A stretch of DNA of 64,000 nucleotides from Pseudomonas siliginis (GTDB lineage Bacteria > Pseudomonadota > Gammaproteobacteria > Pseudomonadales > Pseudomonadaceae), in assembly GCF_019145195.1 (NCBI RefSeq), contig NZ_JAHSTW010000003.1:372001-436000 (forward strand), read 5' to 3'. The translations under genes were made by a program, and so were the position numbers. Of the stretch, positions 18,297 to 29,746 are shown in pieces. The notes beneath the pieces are model-generated. The model worked only from the letters and a program-made list of their open reading frames with translations, had not been told where the DNA came from and made no database searches. Every line of letters begins with the position of its first letter. Position 1 is the first letter of the stretch.

Positions 18297-21200
18297 ATGA
18301 AAAATCGATGTGGTGCAGGTGCTCTTTCCAAATTGAGCGCTGCCGATAATGTGCGTTGTTCTGCCGCAGATGAATTAGAACGAATGGCACTTCTAGGCCA
18401 GTTGAAAAGATTTCTTGTTGAAGCTCCGGAAGACGTTGCACGGGATATTTCAAACGACGACCAAAAGATCATCTGGCTCTCGCCTGAATCCTCTTTTGGA
18501 CGTTTACAGAAACCGGCCAGCGAGATGCTTCAGGATCTGATGAGCTTACTCGGTTCTGGCACCTACAGTAGGGTTACGTCTTCGGGTGAAATTCACATAT
18601 ACGTTACTCATGAAGGGTGGGTGGATGTATCGGATAACGTCAAGAGTAATCCCGACGCGAATGAGAAGTTCGAGAAGTTAGTCGCTATTGCAGAAGGTCT
18701 TGGTGGATTCGTTCACCTTGATAACGCAGTGCTGTTGTCGCAGTGGTTGCGTTTTCACGGGTTCAACGTGCCGGATGACAGAGAAAAACTAGAAAGCTTG
18801 ATTGGCTTTTTGGAGTGGAAGTGGCCTGAAGGAGATAATTTTGGTAATTACTGGGGGCAGATAACTGGGCTAAATGATACGTCGATCACCTTGACACCAC
18901 AGCAGTGTGCAGAGATTCGCGCGGTGACGAGTAAACTTTTCCCTGCGAATGAGAATCTACTTAACACAATCTTCAGAAGCGTCAGACCGTATAACGTTAC
19001 TACCGTTAATTGGGACAGCGCTAACGAGGTCGTTGCAATGCTGGTTCGTCATCCAGCGTCGCAGAAAATTGCCAAGGAATACGTCATTGCACTGGACTGG
19101 TGGGGGGCGAAGGATTCCGAGGAAATCAGTAGTGACGATCTAGCTCAGGTATTGCTCACTGCAATAATTTTGCAGTTGGATTCATCCATAGGCGTTGCTG
19201 GTAAGCGCAACTGCATTGGAACCTTTGATATATACGATTCGAGCACCATGGCTGATAGGCCGTTATATGCCATACGTGAAAATTTTGAAGCTTACCTTGT
19301 AGCAAAGGGCCATTCGCACTCGATTATTCCTCTCGCTTCCCACCTGCTCCTGGCTCATATAGCGCCTTGTCTCTTGGTTAAAAATCTGCCCCAAGAGCTT
19401 TACGCTGGCTCGATCGGCTGGGTGACGTTTTGCCAGGCGGTGAGCTTTATCGAGATCAATTGTCGAGGCGTCTCTCGCTTCATGACATATGAACAAGTCA
19501 TGAAGTTTGCAAGCATGGAAACGGTCAGCCCGGTACTGGGGGAGCTGCAAGGTATTACTGCGATCGACCCTATCATTGACTGGGCATTGGTGAATGAAGT
19601 CATCACTCATGAGCAGCTGAACATGTCTGCTCTTACAGCAGCTCAAGACGCTTTAAATGCGTATAAAACGCACGTGGATGATATTGTTTTGGGAATCAAG
19701 GCATTTGGGGCGGCTCCGCCCAATCGAAAACGACTGGCGATGACTGCATTGAAGCAGGCGGTTGCTGATTTTGATGTTATTGAACAACCTCTTTTGCGTC
19801 CTGAGACTTATTCTGCAATGAGAGTGTCGATGCTTGATCTTCATATCGAAGGGGTGCTGGCGTCCGGAACATGGGATTGGAATAAAGAGCCCGGCATTTT
19901 TGATAAGTGTCCGCAGCTTTTGGCCTTGCCTGCCATCAAACCAGCATTCGAAGCTGAGCTCGTTAGCTATCACTGCAATATTCATAAGGCGATGGCTTCA
20001 AACATAAAGCTGGCGATAGCAGGAATGCCTCGAGCCGATCGAGATGTCTTTGCCTCAAGCAAGATCACGTTTTTTACTGTACGTCCTTCGGTTGCAGAGG
20101 TTTACTATCCGTCATCGGCTAATTATAACTTGGTCGGCGCGGGTAATCAGCCACCCAAAAATATCGAAGTTCAGCTCAAGAAAGACCAGGCGGTGGGGCG
20201 GTTCGGCGTAATTATGATAGCTTCCTTCGGGAATAATCAGACTTTATGCTACGAAATGTTTACCTTGCTGGGGGAGTGCAGAAGAAACGATGAGCTAGGC
20301 AAATTGATTATTTATACCCAAAAAATGAACATGCCTGGAAGGGTTGAATATACATGGAAGCCCAATGATGCATTTTTCCCTTTGCCCCCCACGCATAACG
20401 TTCCAACTGATTTCGATAGCTACATTGTCGGAAAAAAGCCGTCGCCGAATGCCTCTGGGATTATGGTTATAGAGAAACTTGGCACTGTTATCGCTCCGAC
20501 TTCTGCGTCGCGGGGCGTTCGTAATCATTATCAGTTTTTCGTAAATGAGCACATCGAAAATATTGCCCAATTTGTTGTGAAGAACAGACCATTGGGCAGC
20601 CTCCAGGATTTCAGGGAAGTCTTCACCGAATACACTGATAAAGAGCGTGCGGAGAACACTTATAACCAGGTGCTGACGTATATTATTGACCTGTGTGTCC
20701 CGTTCAAGAAATGTATCGAAGACTTGGCTTCCGGAAATAGAAATCAGGTGGTTGACGGAATTTACGCGTGCACGATGGATGCTATCGGTATTTTCTTCAC
20801 TGTACTGGGTGCCCCGGCTAAAATTCTGCATATCGCAGCCAAAACAGTTTCGTTGACGGCAAAAATCGGTAGCCTCGTCAAGTTTGGCATTTCTCTGACA
20901 GTCTCGACTTTCAATCCGATTGATGGATTGCCAACTGCTGGATACCAAGCGTCGAAAGCGTTGTTCAAAAGCGTCATGCATTTGGGCGCGTCGGGCGCAA
21001 AAGTCGTGGAATCTGCCGTTGTCCAGATGAGCAGACTGACCGGTACGGCGCGGGAATTTCACAAGCTGGCGAATGCTAGCGATGTTGGTTTCGGGAGGTG
21101 GCGCCCGCTTGGAAGCACCGCGTCTTCTTTCAATGTCTGTGCCATCAAGAAAAGCAGTGAGTGGTACGCGGCCAATCGGCTAGGTAAGCCGTGGGGAAAA

Positions 21201-21986
21201 CGACTCGTCAATTTCGACCTGCAAGAGAAGTTTAGTCTGCCATTACTGCAGAAACCGGTTCCGGGTGTTTTTACAGCTCACATTCTCGAGCGCAGTCTGC
21301 CACTGGCCCGTTTCAAAATAGACAGCGCAATTGAAATGCTGGGTTCGCCGGCGCTGAATTTCAAAACCGACCCCGCGATTGGATTGTTTTTTGGCAGTAC
21401 CGCGGCGGCGCGTGACGAATTGTCCAATCTGCTAAGCGCCATCAGGCTGGATTTCGGCGGAACGTCCGCCAGTAATTTCCTGTTGGATAGCCTGAAACTA
21501 GATGATGGCGTCATTGAGGTAAATCCATTCGATTACAGTAAATGGAAGAGCGCAGGAGCTACAGATAAAAAGCGTGTTCAGTACATGACGGTCAATACAC
21601 GTAACTTCAACCAGCGATTCAGCCTGACAGGTTACGGCGAAATCGCTGATGACCTCATCCACGAAATGATTCGGGTCAACCCCGCCAAGACCAGTCTGAT
21701 CACTGCCGAGGGGGCGACCCGAGATGGTAAGGTCGGTTTGGACGTGGCGCCCTTGCTAAACTTGGCAAAGGGACGCTTGCCCCGGTCTGAGCCTATCACT
21801 CGCAGTTTTCACGAAAGTGCTCAAGCGCTCCTCAATGCAGACTCGCTGATGCTCGTTATTGCCTTGCTCAGTTTATTGAAAACAAACGAAGCGTTGTTTT
21901 CGCTGAATCTCAGCATCATGCGCGCAGCGATCGAAGCCAGTGGAGATCAGCCCCTCACCGGTGAAGTTGTAATACAGCTGAATTGA
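18297..21986 (+). CDS. Large protein of unknown function, possible toxin or effector
   Basis: 1229 residues in one frame, preceded by AACAGG 9 bases before the ATG. I do not recognise a family. No signal peptide is seen; weakly hydrophobic stretches lie around residues 850-915 (GIFFTVLGAPAKILHIAAK and after), as in large membrane-targeting toxins of Pseudomonas. Base composition is lower in GC than the flanking genes and codon use is relaxed, which suggests transfer. No immunity gene, chaperone or secretion gene is adjacent. An imperfect inverted repeat (CCTGTTTTTATT / AATAAACAGG) lies at about 18236-18289 just ahead of the start and may hold the control region. Confidence 0.8.
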   Translation: MKNRCGAGALSKLSAADNVRCSAADELERMALLGQLKRFLVEAPEDVARDISNDDQKIIWLSPESSFGRLQKPASEMLQDLMSLLGSGTYSRVTSSGEIHIYVTHEGWVDVSDNVKSNPDANEKFEKLVAIAEGLGGFVHLDNAVLLSQWLRFHGFNVPDDREKLESLIGFLEWKWPEGDNFGNYWGQITGLNDTSITLTPQQCAEIRAVTSKLFPANENLLNTIFRSVRPYNVTTVNWDSANEVVAMLVRHPASQKIAKEYVIALDWWGAKDSEEISSDDLAQVLLTAIILQLDSSIGVAGKRNCIGTFDIYDSSTMADRPLYAIRENFEAYLVAKGHSHSIIPLASHLLLAHIAPCLLVKNLPQELYAGSIGWVTFCQAVSFIEINCRGVSRFMTYEQVMKFASMETVSPVLGELQGITAIDPIIDWALVNEVITHEQLNMSALTAAQDALNAYKTHVDDIVLGIKAFGAAPPNRKRLAMTALKQAVADFDVIEQPLLRPETYSAMRVSMLDLHIEGVLASGTWDWNKEPGIFDKCPQLLALPAIKPAFEAELVSYHCNIHKAMASNIKLAIAGMPRADRDVFASSKITFFTVRPSVAEVYYPSSANYNLVGAGNQPPKNIEVQLKKDQAVGRFGVIMIASFGNNQTLCYEMFTLLGECRRNDELGKLIIYTQKMNMPGRVEYTWKPNDAFFPLPPTHNVPTDFDSYIVGKKPSPNASGIMVIEKLGTVIAPTSASRGVRNHYQFFVNEHIENIAQFVVKNRPLGSLQDFREVFTEYTDKERAENTYNQVLTYIIDLCVPFKKCIEDLASGNRNQVVDGIYACTMDAIGIFFTVLGAPAKILHIAAKTVSLTAKIGSLVKFGISLTVSTFNPIDGLPTAGYQASKALFKSVMHLGASGAKVVESAVVQMSRLTGTAREFHKLANASDVGFGRWRPLGSTASSFNVCAIKKSSEWYAANRLGKPWGKRLVNFDLQEKFSLPLLQKPVPGVFTAHILERSLPLARFKIDSAIEMLGSPALNFKTDPAIGLFFGSTAAARDELSNLLSAIRLDFGGTSASNFLLDSLKLDDGVIEVNPFDYSKWKSAGATDKKRVQYMTVNTRNFNQRFSLTGYGEIADDLIHEMIRVNPAKTSLITAEGATRDGKVGLDVAPLLNLAKGRLPRSEPITRSFHESAQALLNADSLMLVIALLSLLKTNEALFSLNLSIMRAAIEASGDQPLTGEVVIQLN

Positions 21987-22004
21987 GGCTGCGCCAGACG
22001 AAAT

Positions 22005-23978
<1,974 letters not shown>

Positions 23979-24027
23979 GGGTTTGCCTCTTCTTATCTGA
24001 TTCGTACAGGCCAGGGATATCATTCCC

Positions 24028-24118
24028 TGTGGGAGCGAGCCTGCTCGCGAAAGCGTTGTGTCAGTATCCCGGACTGTGTCTGATACACCGCATTCGCGAG
24101 CAGGCTCGCTCCCACAAT
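24028..24118. repeat. REP doublet
   Basis: GTGGGAGCGAGCCTGCTCGCGAA and its inverse flank a 42-base centre between acetoacetyl-CoA synthetase and 3-hydroxybutyrate dehydrogenase. Confidence 0.9.
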
Positions 24119-24128
24119 GGCCAGGTGT

Positions 24129-24902
24129 TTATTGCGCCAACCACCCACCATCAATATTCCACGCCGCGCCGCGCACTTGGCTGCCGGCTTCGCTGCATAA
24201 GAACAGCACAAGCTCACCCAGATGCTGCGGTGTGACGAACTCCAGCGAAGGCTGTTTTTCCGCCAGCAGATCATGCTGCGCCTGCTGCGGATCGACACCC
24301 TTGGCCGCGCGATCGTCGATCTGCTTCTGCACCAGCGGCGTCAACACCCAGCCCGGACAGATCGCATTGCAGGTGACATTGCTGGTCGCGGTTTCCAGCC
24401 CGACCACTTTGGTCAGGCCGATCACGCCATGTTTGGCAGCAACGTACGCGGCTTTGCCGGTGGAGCCGACCTGGCCATGCACCGAGGCGATATTGATGAT
24501 GCGCCCCCAGTTCTTGCGGCGCATGCCCGGCAGGCTCAACCGCGTGCTGTGGAATACCGATGACAGGTTGATCGCGATGATCGAATCCCAGCGCTCAACA
24601 GGAAACTCTTCTACGGCCGCAACGTGCTGAATGCCCGCGTTGTTGACCAGAATGTCGACGCCGCCGAACTCGCGCTCGGCGTAGGCGACCATGTCGGCAA
24701 TCTGTGCCGGGTCGCTGACATCGGCGGGATGATGGCCGACCTTGCCGCCGAACTGAGCGACTTCGGCGATCACCTTCGAGGCATCGCCGAAGCCATTGAG
24801 AATCAGGTTGGCGCCAGCTTTCGCGAGAGTCAGCGCGATGCCCAGGCCGATACCGCTGGTGGAGCCGGTCACCAAGGCTGTCTTGCCGGAAAGAGTGGTC
24901 AT
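24129..24902 (-). CDS. bdhA: 3-hydroxybutyrate dehydrogenase
   Basis: 257 residues from MTTLSGKTAL. Classical short-chain dehydrogenase: TGSTSGIG for NAD binding, NNAGIQHV, and the YVAAK active site. The HVAAVEEFP and VLTPLVQKQI segments are typical of D-3-hydroxybutyrate dehydrogenase. It oxidises 3-hydroxybutyrate to acetoacetate. The permease gene ends only 7 bases upstream, so both are in one operon. Confidence 0.95.
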   Translation of the reverse strand: MTTLSGKTALVTGSTSGIGLGIALTLAKAGANLILNGFGDASKVIAEVAQFGGKVGHHPADVSDPAQIADMVAYAEREFGGVDILVNNAGIQHVAAVEEFPVERWDSIIAINLSSVFHSTRLSLPGMRRKNWGRIINIASVHGQVGSTGKAAYVAAKHGVIGLTKVVGLETATSNVTCNAICPGWVLTPLVQKQIDDRAAKGVDPQQAQHDLLAEKQPSLEFVTPQHLGELVLFLCSEAGSQVRGAAWNIDGGWLAQ

Positions 24903-24909
24903 GAATACC

Positions 24910-26301
24910 TCACACAATGCCAGTGGCGTAGAAAGTGCCGATCACCACGAAAACCGCGAGGGTCTTGATCAGCGTAATACAGAAAATGTCTTTGTAGGCT
25001 TCGCGGTGGGTCAATCCGGTCACCGCCAGCAGGGTGATCACCGCGCCGTTGTGCGGCAGGGTGTCCATGCCGCCGCTGGCCATCGCGGCCACGCGGTGCA
25101 GCACTTCCAGCGGGATATTGGCCGCGTGCGCCGCGCTGATGAACTGCTCGGACATCGCCGCCAGCGCAATGCTCATGCCGCCCGAGGCCGAACCGGTGAT
25201 ACCGGCCAGCAGCGTTACGGTGATCGCTTCGTTGACCAACGGATTGGGAATCTGCTTGAGCCAGTCGGCCAGCACCAAAAAGCCCGGCAGCGAAGCGATT
25301 ACCGCACCAAAGCCGTATTCAGACGCTGTGTTCATGGCCGCGAGCAACGCACCGCTGACTGCGCTTTTGCTGCCTTCGGCGAGTTTGCTTTTGATCGCCT
25401 TGAAGCCGAACGCCAGGACCATGAGGATGCCGACCAGCAACGCCGCCTGCACCGCCCAGATCGCCGTGAGCTTGGCGATTTCGGTAGTGACCGGCGCGGC
25501 CATGCCCGGCAGCGCGAGGCTGTGCGTCTTGCCGTACCACTGCGGAATCCACTGGGTGAAGAGCAGGTTCATGATGCCCACGGCCAGCAATGGCGACAGG
25601 GCAATCCACGGGTTGGGCAGTTTCAGGTCTTCGGCAGTTTCCGGTTCGTTGCGCAGTTCAGTGCCGTAGCCTTCGCCGGCACGTTGCGCCTTGTTGCGTT
25701 GGCGCTGCAGAAACAGCATGCCGGCGCAGAACACGAAAATCGTGCCGATCACCCCCAGCCACGGCGCCGCCCATGCGGTGGTGTTGAAGAAGGTGCTGGG
25801 AATGATGTTCTGGATCTGCGGCGTGCCGGGCAGGGCGTCCATGGTGAACGAGAATGCACCGAGGGCAATGGTCGCCGGGATCAGGCGTTTGGGGATATTG
25901 CTCTGGCGGAACATCTCCGCTGCAAACGGATAAACGGCGAAGACAACGACGAACAACGACACGCCGCCGTAAGTCAGCAGGGCACAGACCAGCACGATCA
26001 CCAGCATCGCTTGTTTGGTACCGAGCAGGCGAATCGCAGCGGCCACGATCGAGCGTGAGAAACCCGACAGCTCGATCAGCTTGCCGAACACCGCGCCGAG
26101 CAGGAATACCGGGAAATAGAGCTTGATGAAACCGACCATCTTGTCCATGAACACCCCGGTGAACGCAGGGGCAACGGCGGACGGATCGGTCAGCAGCACC
26201 GCGCCGAGAGCGGCGATCGGGGCGAAGAGGATGACGCTGTAGCCACGGTAAGCGGCGAGCATCAGCAGCGTCAGGGCTGCCAAGGCAATGATCACACTCA
26301 T
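24910..26301 (-). CDS. GntP family permease, likely for 3-hydroxybutyrate
   Basis: 463 residues, about 12 to 14 membrane segments, with the GntP-family glycine-rich loops (ITGSASGGMSIAL and ASGGMDTLPHNGAVITL). First gene of the operon with bdhA. A sigma-54 promoter lies about 58 bases upstream and the activator gene is next, a layout known for 3-hydroxybutyrate use in Pseudomonas. Substrate is inferred from the neighbours. Confidence 0.92.
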   Translation of the reverse strand: MSVIIALAALTLLMLAAYRGYSVILFAPIAALGAVLLTDPSAVAPAFTGVFMDKMVGFIKLYFPVFLLGAVFGKLIELSGFSRSIVAAAIRLLGTKQAMLVIVLVCALLTYGGVSLFVVVFAVYPFAAEMFRQSNIPKRLIPATIALGAFSFTMDALPGTPQIQNIIPSTFFNTTAWAAPWLGVIGTIFVFCAGMLFLQRQRNKAQRAGEGYGTELRNEPETAEDLKLPNPWIALSPLLAVGIMNLLFTQWIPQWYGKTHSLALPGMAAPVTTEIAKLTAIWAVQAALLVGILMVLAFGFKAIKSKLAEGSKSAVSGALLAAMNTASEYGFGAVIASLPGFLVLADWLKQIPNPLVNEAITVTLLAGITGSASGGMSIALAAMSEQFISAAHAANIPLEVLHRVAAMASGGMDTLPHNGAVITLLAVTGLTHREAYKDIFCITLIKTLAVFVVIGTFYATGIV

Positions 26302-26358
26302 GGTGTGTCTCTCCAGGATTGTTATTTTTGTGGGTGGAACGGGTACGGAGAGTGGGTT

Positions 26359-26374
26359 AGCGAGATTTGTGCCA
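26359..26374 (-). promoter_or_regulatory. Sigma-54 promoter of the permease-bdhA operon
   Basis: Read on the minus strand the sequence is TGGCACAAATCTCGCT, matching the -24/-12 consensus TGGCAC-N5-TTGC at all but one position with correct GG to GC spacing. It lies between the permease gene and its sigma-54 activator. Confidence 0.8.
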
Positions 26375-26473
26375 ATCTTCTAACTGGTTGAAATATAAGG
26401 AAATTAGATCAGAGTCGCGTTCTGGGAGCTGTTTTTGTCTCTTAATTGAGATTTTCTTTGAATGGGTCGGCGC

Positions 26474-26540
26474 CTTCGCGAGCAGGCACGCTCCCACATT
26501 TGACATGGATTTCCCTGTGGGAGCGAGCCTGCTTGCGAAG
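26474..26540. repeat. REP doublet with point changes
   Basis: Arms TTCGCGAGCAGGCACGCTCCCACA and GTGGGAGCGAGCCTGCTTGCGAA each carry one change from the main core. Confidence 0.85.
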
Positions 26541-26577
26541 CTTTTGTTTTGTCTTCATGCAGAGACTCGATATCTCT

Positions 26578-27993
26578 TTATGTAGACTCTGCGATCCCCA
26601 GCGCAGCCATTTTCTTGTACAGCGTCGACCGCCCCAGCCCCAGCCGAACCGCAGCCTCCGGTACATTCCCCGCGCATTGCGCCAGGGTCGACTCGATCAA
26701 CTGCCGATCAAACCGTGCCCGCGCCTGTGCAAATGTCTCCCCAGCGGAGGCTTGCATGCTCGGCTCGGCCGTCCGCTCAACCGGAGTTAAGGTGCCAATC
26801 GCCCCGCGAATATCCTGCTCGGTCAGCATCAGATCATCACTGAGCAACGCCGCCCGCTCCAGCACGTTGCGCAACTCACGGATGTTGCCCGGCCAGGCAT
26901 GCTGGCCGAGCAACGCCAGCGCATCGCGGTGCAGTTCATGCTGGCTGCGCAGTTCTTCGAGAATCGCCTCGCTCAGCGCCGGCAGATCATCGAGACGTTC
27001 ACGCAGCGGCGGCACCTGGATCGGCAGGACATTGAGGCGGTAGTACAAATCGGCGCGAAACTCGCCGCGCTTGATCGCCGCCTGCAAATCCGTCGACGTC
27101 GCGGCGATAACCCGCACATCGCTCTGAATCACTTCATTGGAGCCGACCGGCTCGAACTCCTTTTCCTGCAACACGCGCAACAGTTTGCTTTGCAGCGGTA
27201 GCGGCATATCGCCGATCTCATCGAGAAACAGCGTGCCACCCTGAGCGATTTGTAATTTGCCGGTGCGGCCCTTGCGGTCAGCGCCGGTAAAGGCGCCGGG
27301 TGCCGTGCCAAAGAACTCGGCTTCCAGCAGCGCCTCGGGAATTGCCGCGCTGTTGATGCTGACGAAGGCTTTGTGCGCACGTGGCGAAGCGCTGTGAATG
27401 GCTTGGGCAAGCAACTCCTTGCCGGTGCCGGTTTCTCCCAGCAGCAACACGGGCGAATCAGCGCTGGCGCTTCGTCGCGCACGTCGTTTGACTTCGAGGC
27501 TGGCAGCGCTGGTACCGATGAAGTGGGCGAAGTTGTATTTGGTCTGCCGCGCACGCAGCAGCGAGCGGGTCGAGGCCAGTTCCTCCTGCATGCTCAGGTA
27601 ACGCTTGAGCATCGGCGACAGCGTGCGCAACTCGTCGAACAGAGCGAAACCGATGGCGCCGATCACGCTGCCGGCGTCGTCGTGGATCGGCAGGCGCATC
27701 ACCACCAGCGGCTCCTTTGGCGTGTCCTGCATGTCCAGCAGAATCGGCCGACCGGTGCGCACCACCTCGCGCAGCAGGCTGCCGGGGATCACGCTTTCGC
27801 AAGGCTTGCCGATAGCGCCTGCCGCCGATTCGAGACCAAAGCGCCGGGCATAGCGTTCGTTCATCCAGACGATGTTCGCATCGCGATCGACAATCACCGT
27901 GCCCTCACTGGATTGCTCGATGATCTCGAACAGCGAACGGATCGCCAGAGTGCGGACTCGTTGGTAGTCCTTGAGGCTTTCGGTGGTGTTCAT
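26578..27993 (-). CDS. hbcR: Sigma-54 dependent activator of 3-hydroxybutyrate genes (HbcR type)
   Basis: 471 residues: PAS domain (about 20-130), AAA+ domain with Walker A GETGTGKE, the sigma-54 contact loop GAFTGA and Walker B GGTLFLDEIGDM, then a Fis-type helix-turn-helix at the end (EAAVRLGLGRSTLYKKM). It should act on the sigma-54 promoter at 26359 from sites further upstream. The call as HbcR rests on position next to the GntP permease and bdhA; the domain assignment is certain. Confidence 0.9.
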   Translation of the reverse strand: MNTTESLKDYQRVRTLAIRSLFEIIEQSSEGTVIVDRDANIVWMNERYARRFGLESAAGAIGKPCESVIPGSLLREVVRTGRPILLDMQDTPKEPLVVMRLPIHDDAGSVIGAIGFALFDELRTLSPMLKRYLSMQEELASTRSLLRARQTKYNFAHFIGTSAASLEVKRRARRSASADSPVLLLGETGTGKELLAQAIHSASPRAHKAFVSINSAAIPEALLEAEFFGTAPGAFTGADRKGRTGKLQIAQGGTLFLDEIGDMPLPLQSKLLRVLQEKEFEPVGSNEVIQSDVRVIAATSTDLQAAIKRGEFRADLYYRLNVLPIQVPPLRERLDDLPALSEAILEELRSQHELHRDALALLGQHAWPGNIRELRNVLERAALLSDDLMLTEQDIRGAIGTLTPVERTAEPSMQASAGETFAQARARFDRQLIESTLAQCAGNVPEAAVRLGLGRSTLYKKMAALGIAEST

Positions 27994-28033
27994 CTGACGG
28001 CTGATCCGGAATTTGGGTTGTTGATGCGGGCCT

Positions 28034-28125
28034 CTTCGCTGGCAAGCCAGCTCCCACAGGGTTCTGGGTCGTTCACACTTGTTGTGTACACCGCAGCCCC
28101 CTGTGGGAGCTGGCTTGCCAGCGAT
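28034..28125. repeat. REP doublet of a second family
   Basis: Arms TCGCTGGCAAGCCAGCTCCCACAGG and CCTGTGGGAGCTGGCTTGCCAGCGA. The core GGCAAGCCAGC differs from the GCGAGCAGGCTCGC family seen elsewhere in the window. Confidence 0.88.
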
Positions 28126-28162
28126 GGCCGCAACTCGATTTCAAGTCGATCGGAAATTATGC

Positions 28163-29743
28163 CTACCCCGAATGCGCCGCCGCCAGCAGCTCTTTGGTGT
28201 AGGGATGCTGCGGGTTGTCAAACACGTCGTGACTGGCACCACGCTCGACCACCTGACCGTCCTTGATCACGATCATGTCATGCGCCAACGCGCGCACCAC
28301 CGCCAGATCATGACTGATGAACAGGTAGGTCAAACCGTATTTCTCCTGCAGATCACGGAGCAGGGCGACCACTTGTTTCTGCACGGTGCGGTCGAGCGCA
28401 GAGGTCGGTTCGTCAAGCAAAATCAGCGCCGGTTTCAGCACCAGAGCCCGGGCAATGGCGATGCGTTGGCGCTGGCCACCGGAAAACTCATGGGGATAAC
28501 GGTGGCGGCTCTCGGGGTCGAGGCCAACTTCCTTGAGCACGCGAATCACTTGCTCATCACATTCATTAGCGGTCGACTCGCAATGCACTTCCAGACCTTC
28601 GCTGATGATCTGTGCCACCGACATGCGCGGGCTGAGGCTGCCAAACGGATCCTGAAACACCACCTGCATCTGCCGCCGCCACGGCCGCAGCTGTTTTTGA
28701 TTGAGGCCATCCAGCGCTTCGCCCTGAAAGCGAATGCTGCCCTCGGAGTCCAGCAAACGCAGGATCGCCTGACCCAGCGTCGACTTGCCCGAACCGGACT
28801 CGCCAACAATGCCCAAGGTCTTGCCGCGCTGAATATTCAGACTGATACCATCGACAGCGCGCAGATACTGCTTGCGCCTGAACAGTCCGCCGCTGACCTG
28901 GAAATCGACGCGCAGGTCAGCTACCTCCAGCACATTTTCACGTTCGTCACGGGGCAGGGCTTCACCTTCCGGCTCAGCGTTCAACAGCACGCAGCTGTAA
29001 GGGTGTTTGGGTTCGGTGAACAGGATTTCGCAGGGTGCCTGCTCGACGATCTCGCCAGACTTCATCACACACACCCGCTGCGCGATGCTGCGCACCAGAT
29101 TGAGATCGTGACTGATCAGCAGCAGCGACATGCCCAGGCGCTGTTGCAGGGACTTGAGCAGCAAGAGAATCTTGCGTTGCACGGTGACATCCAGCGCCGT
29201 GGTCGGCTCGTCGGCAATCAACAACTCCGGTTCGCAGGCCAGGGCCATGGCGATCATCACCCGTTGCCGTTGCCCGCCAGAGAGCTGATGCGGATAGGCT
29301 TTCAGGCGTTCCTTGGGCTTTTGAATGCCGACCAGTCCGAGCAATTCGAGAATGCGCTGCTGCGCTTGCTTGCCGCCTAGGCCGCGGTGCAGCAACAGGG
29401 TCTCGCCGATCTGCTTTTCGATGGTGTGCAGCGGATTGAGCGAAGTCATCGGCTCCTGAAAGATCATGGCGATGCGATTGCCGCGCAGTTCTCGCAAGAC
29501 CTTCGGATCAGCACCGAGCAACTCCTGCCCGCGATAGCGGATGCTGCCACGGGTTTGCGCCTCGCTCTCAGGCAGCAGTTGCAGGATCGAATGCGCGGTC
29601 ACCGATTTCCCCGAGCCCGATTCGCCCACCAGTGCCAGGCACTCACCGGGGCGGATATCCAGGCACAGGTCACGCACCACAGTCTGACCATGGAAGGCGA
29701 CATTGAGGTTGCGGATTTCAATCAGGTTTTCAGTCATGGTCAC
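28163..29743 (-). CDS. yejF: Peptide ABC importer ATPase with two nucleotide-binding domains (YejF type)
   Basis: 526 residues made of two full ABC ATPase domains. Walker A GESGSGKS occurs twice; signatures are LSGGQRQRV and FSGGQRQRI; Walker B DEPTTALD and DEPTSALD. This fused layout is typical of YejF, which with YejA, B and E takes up oligopeptides and microcin C-like compounds. Last gene of a four-gene operon, 3 bases after yejE. Confidence 0.94.
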   Translation of the reverse strand: MTMTENLIEIRNLNVAFHGQTVVRDLCLDIRPGECLALVGESGSGKSVTAHSILQLLPESEAQTRGSIRYRGQELLGADPKVLRELRGNRIAMIFQEPMTSLNPLHTIEKQIGETLLLHRGLGGKQAQQRILELLGLVGIQKPKERLKAYPHQLSGGQRQRVMIAMALACEPELLIADEPTTALDVTVQRKILLLLKSLQQRLGMSLLLISHDLNLVRSIAQRVCVMKSGEIVEQAPCEILFTEPKHPYSCVLLNAEPEGEALPRDERENVLEVADLRVDFQVSGGLFRRKQYLRAVDGISLNIQRGKTLGIVGESGSGKSTLGQAILRLLDSEGSIRFQGEALDGLNQKQLRPWRRQMQVVFQDPFGSLSPRMSVAQIISEGLEVHCESTANECDEQVIRVLKEVGLDPESRHRYPHEFSGGQRQRIAIARALVLKPALILLDEPTSALDRTVQKQVVALLRDLQEKYGLTYLFISHDLAVVRALAHDMIVIKDGQVVERGASHDVFDNPQHPYTKELLAAAHSG

Positions 29744-29746
29744 GCT

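Noticed and set aside
24796..26058. 420-codon plus-strand frame
   Set aside because: Antisense shadow of the GntP permease with His/Arg/Gln-rich nonsense.
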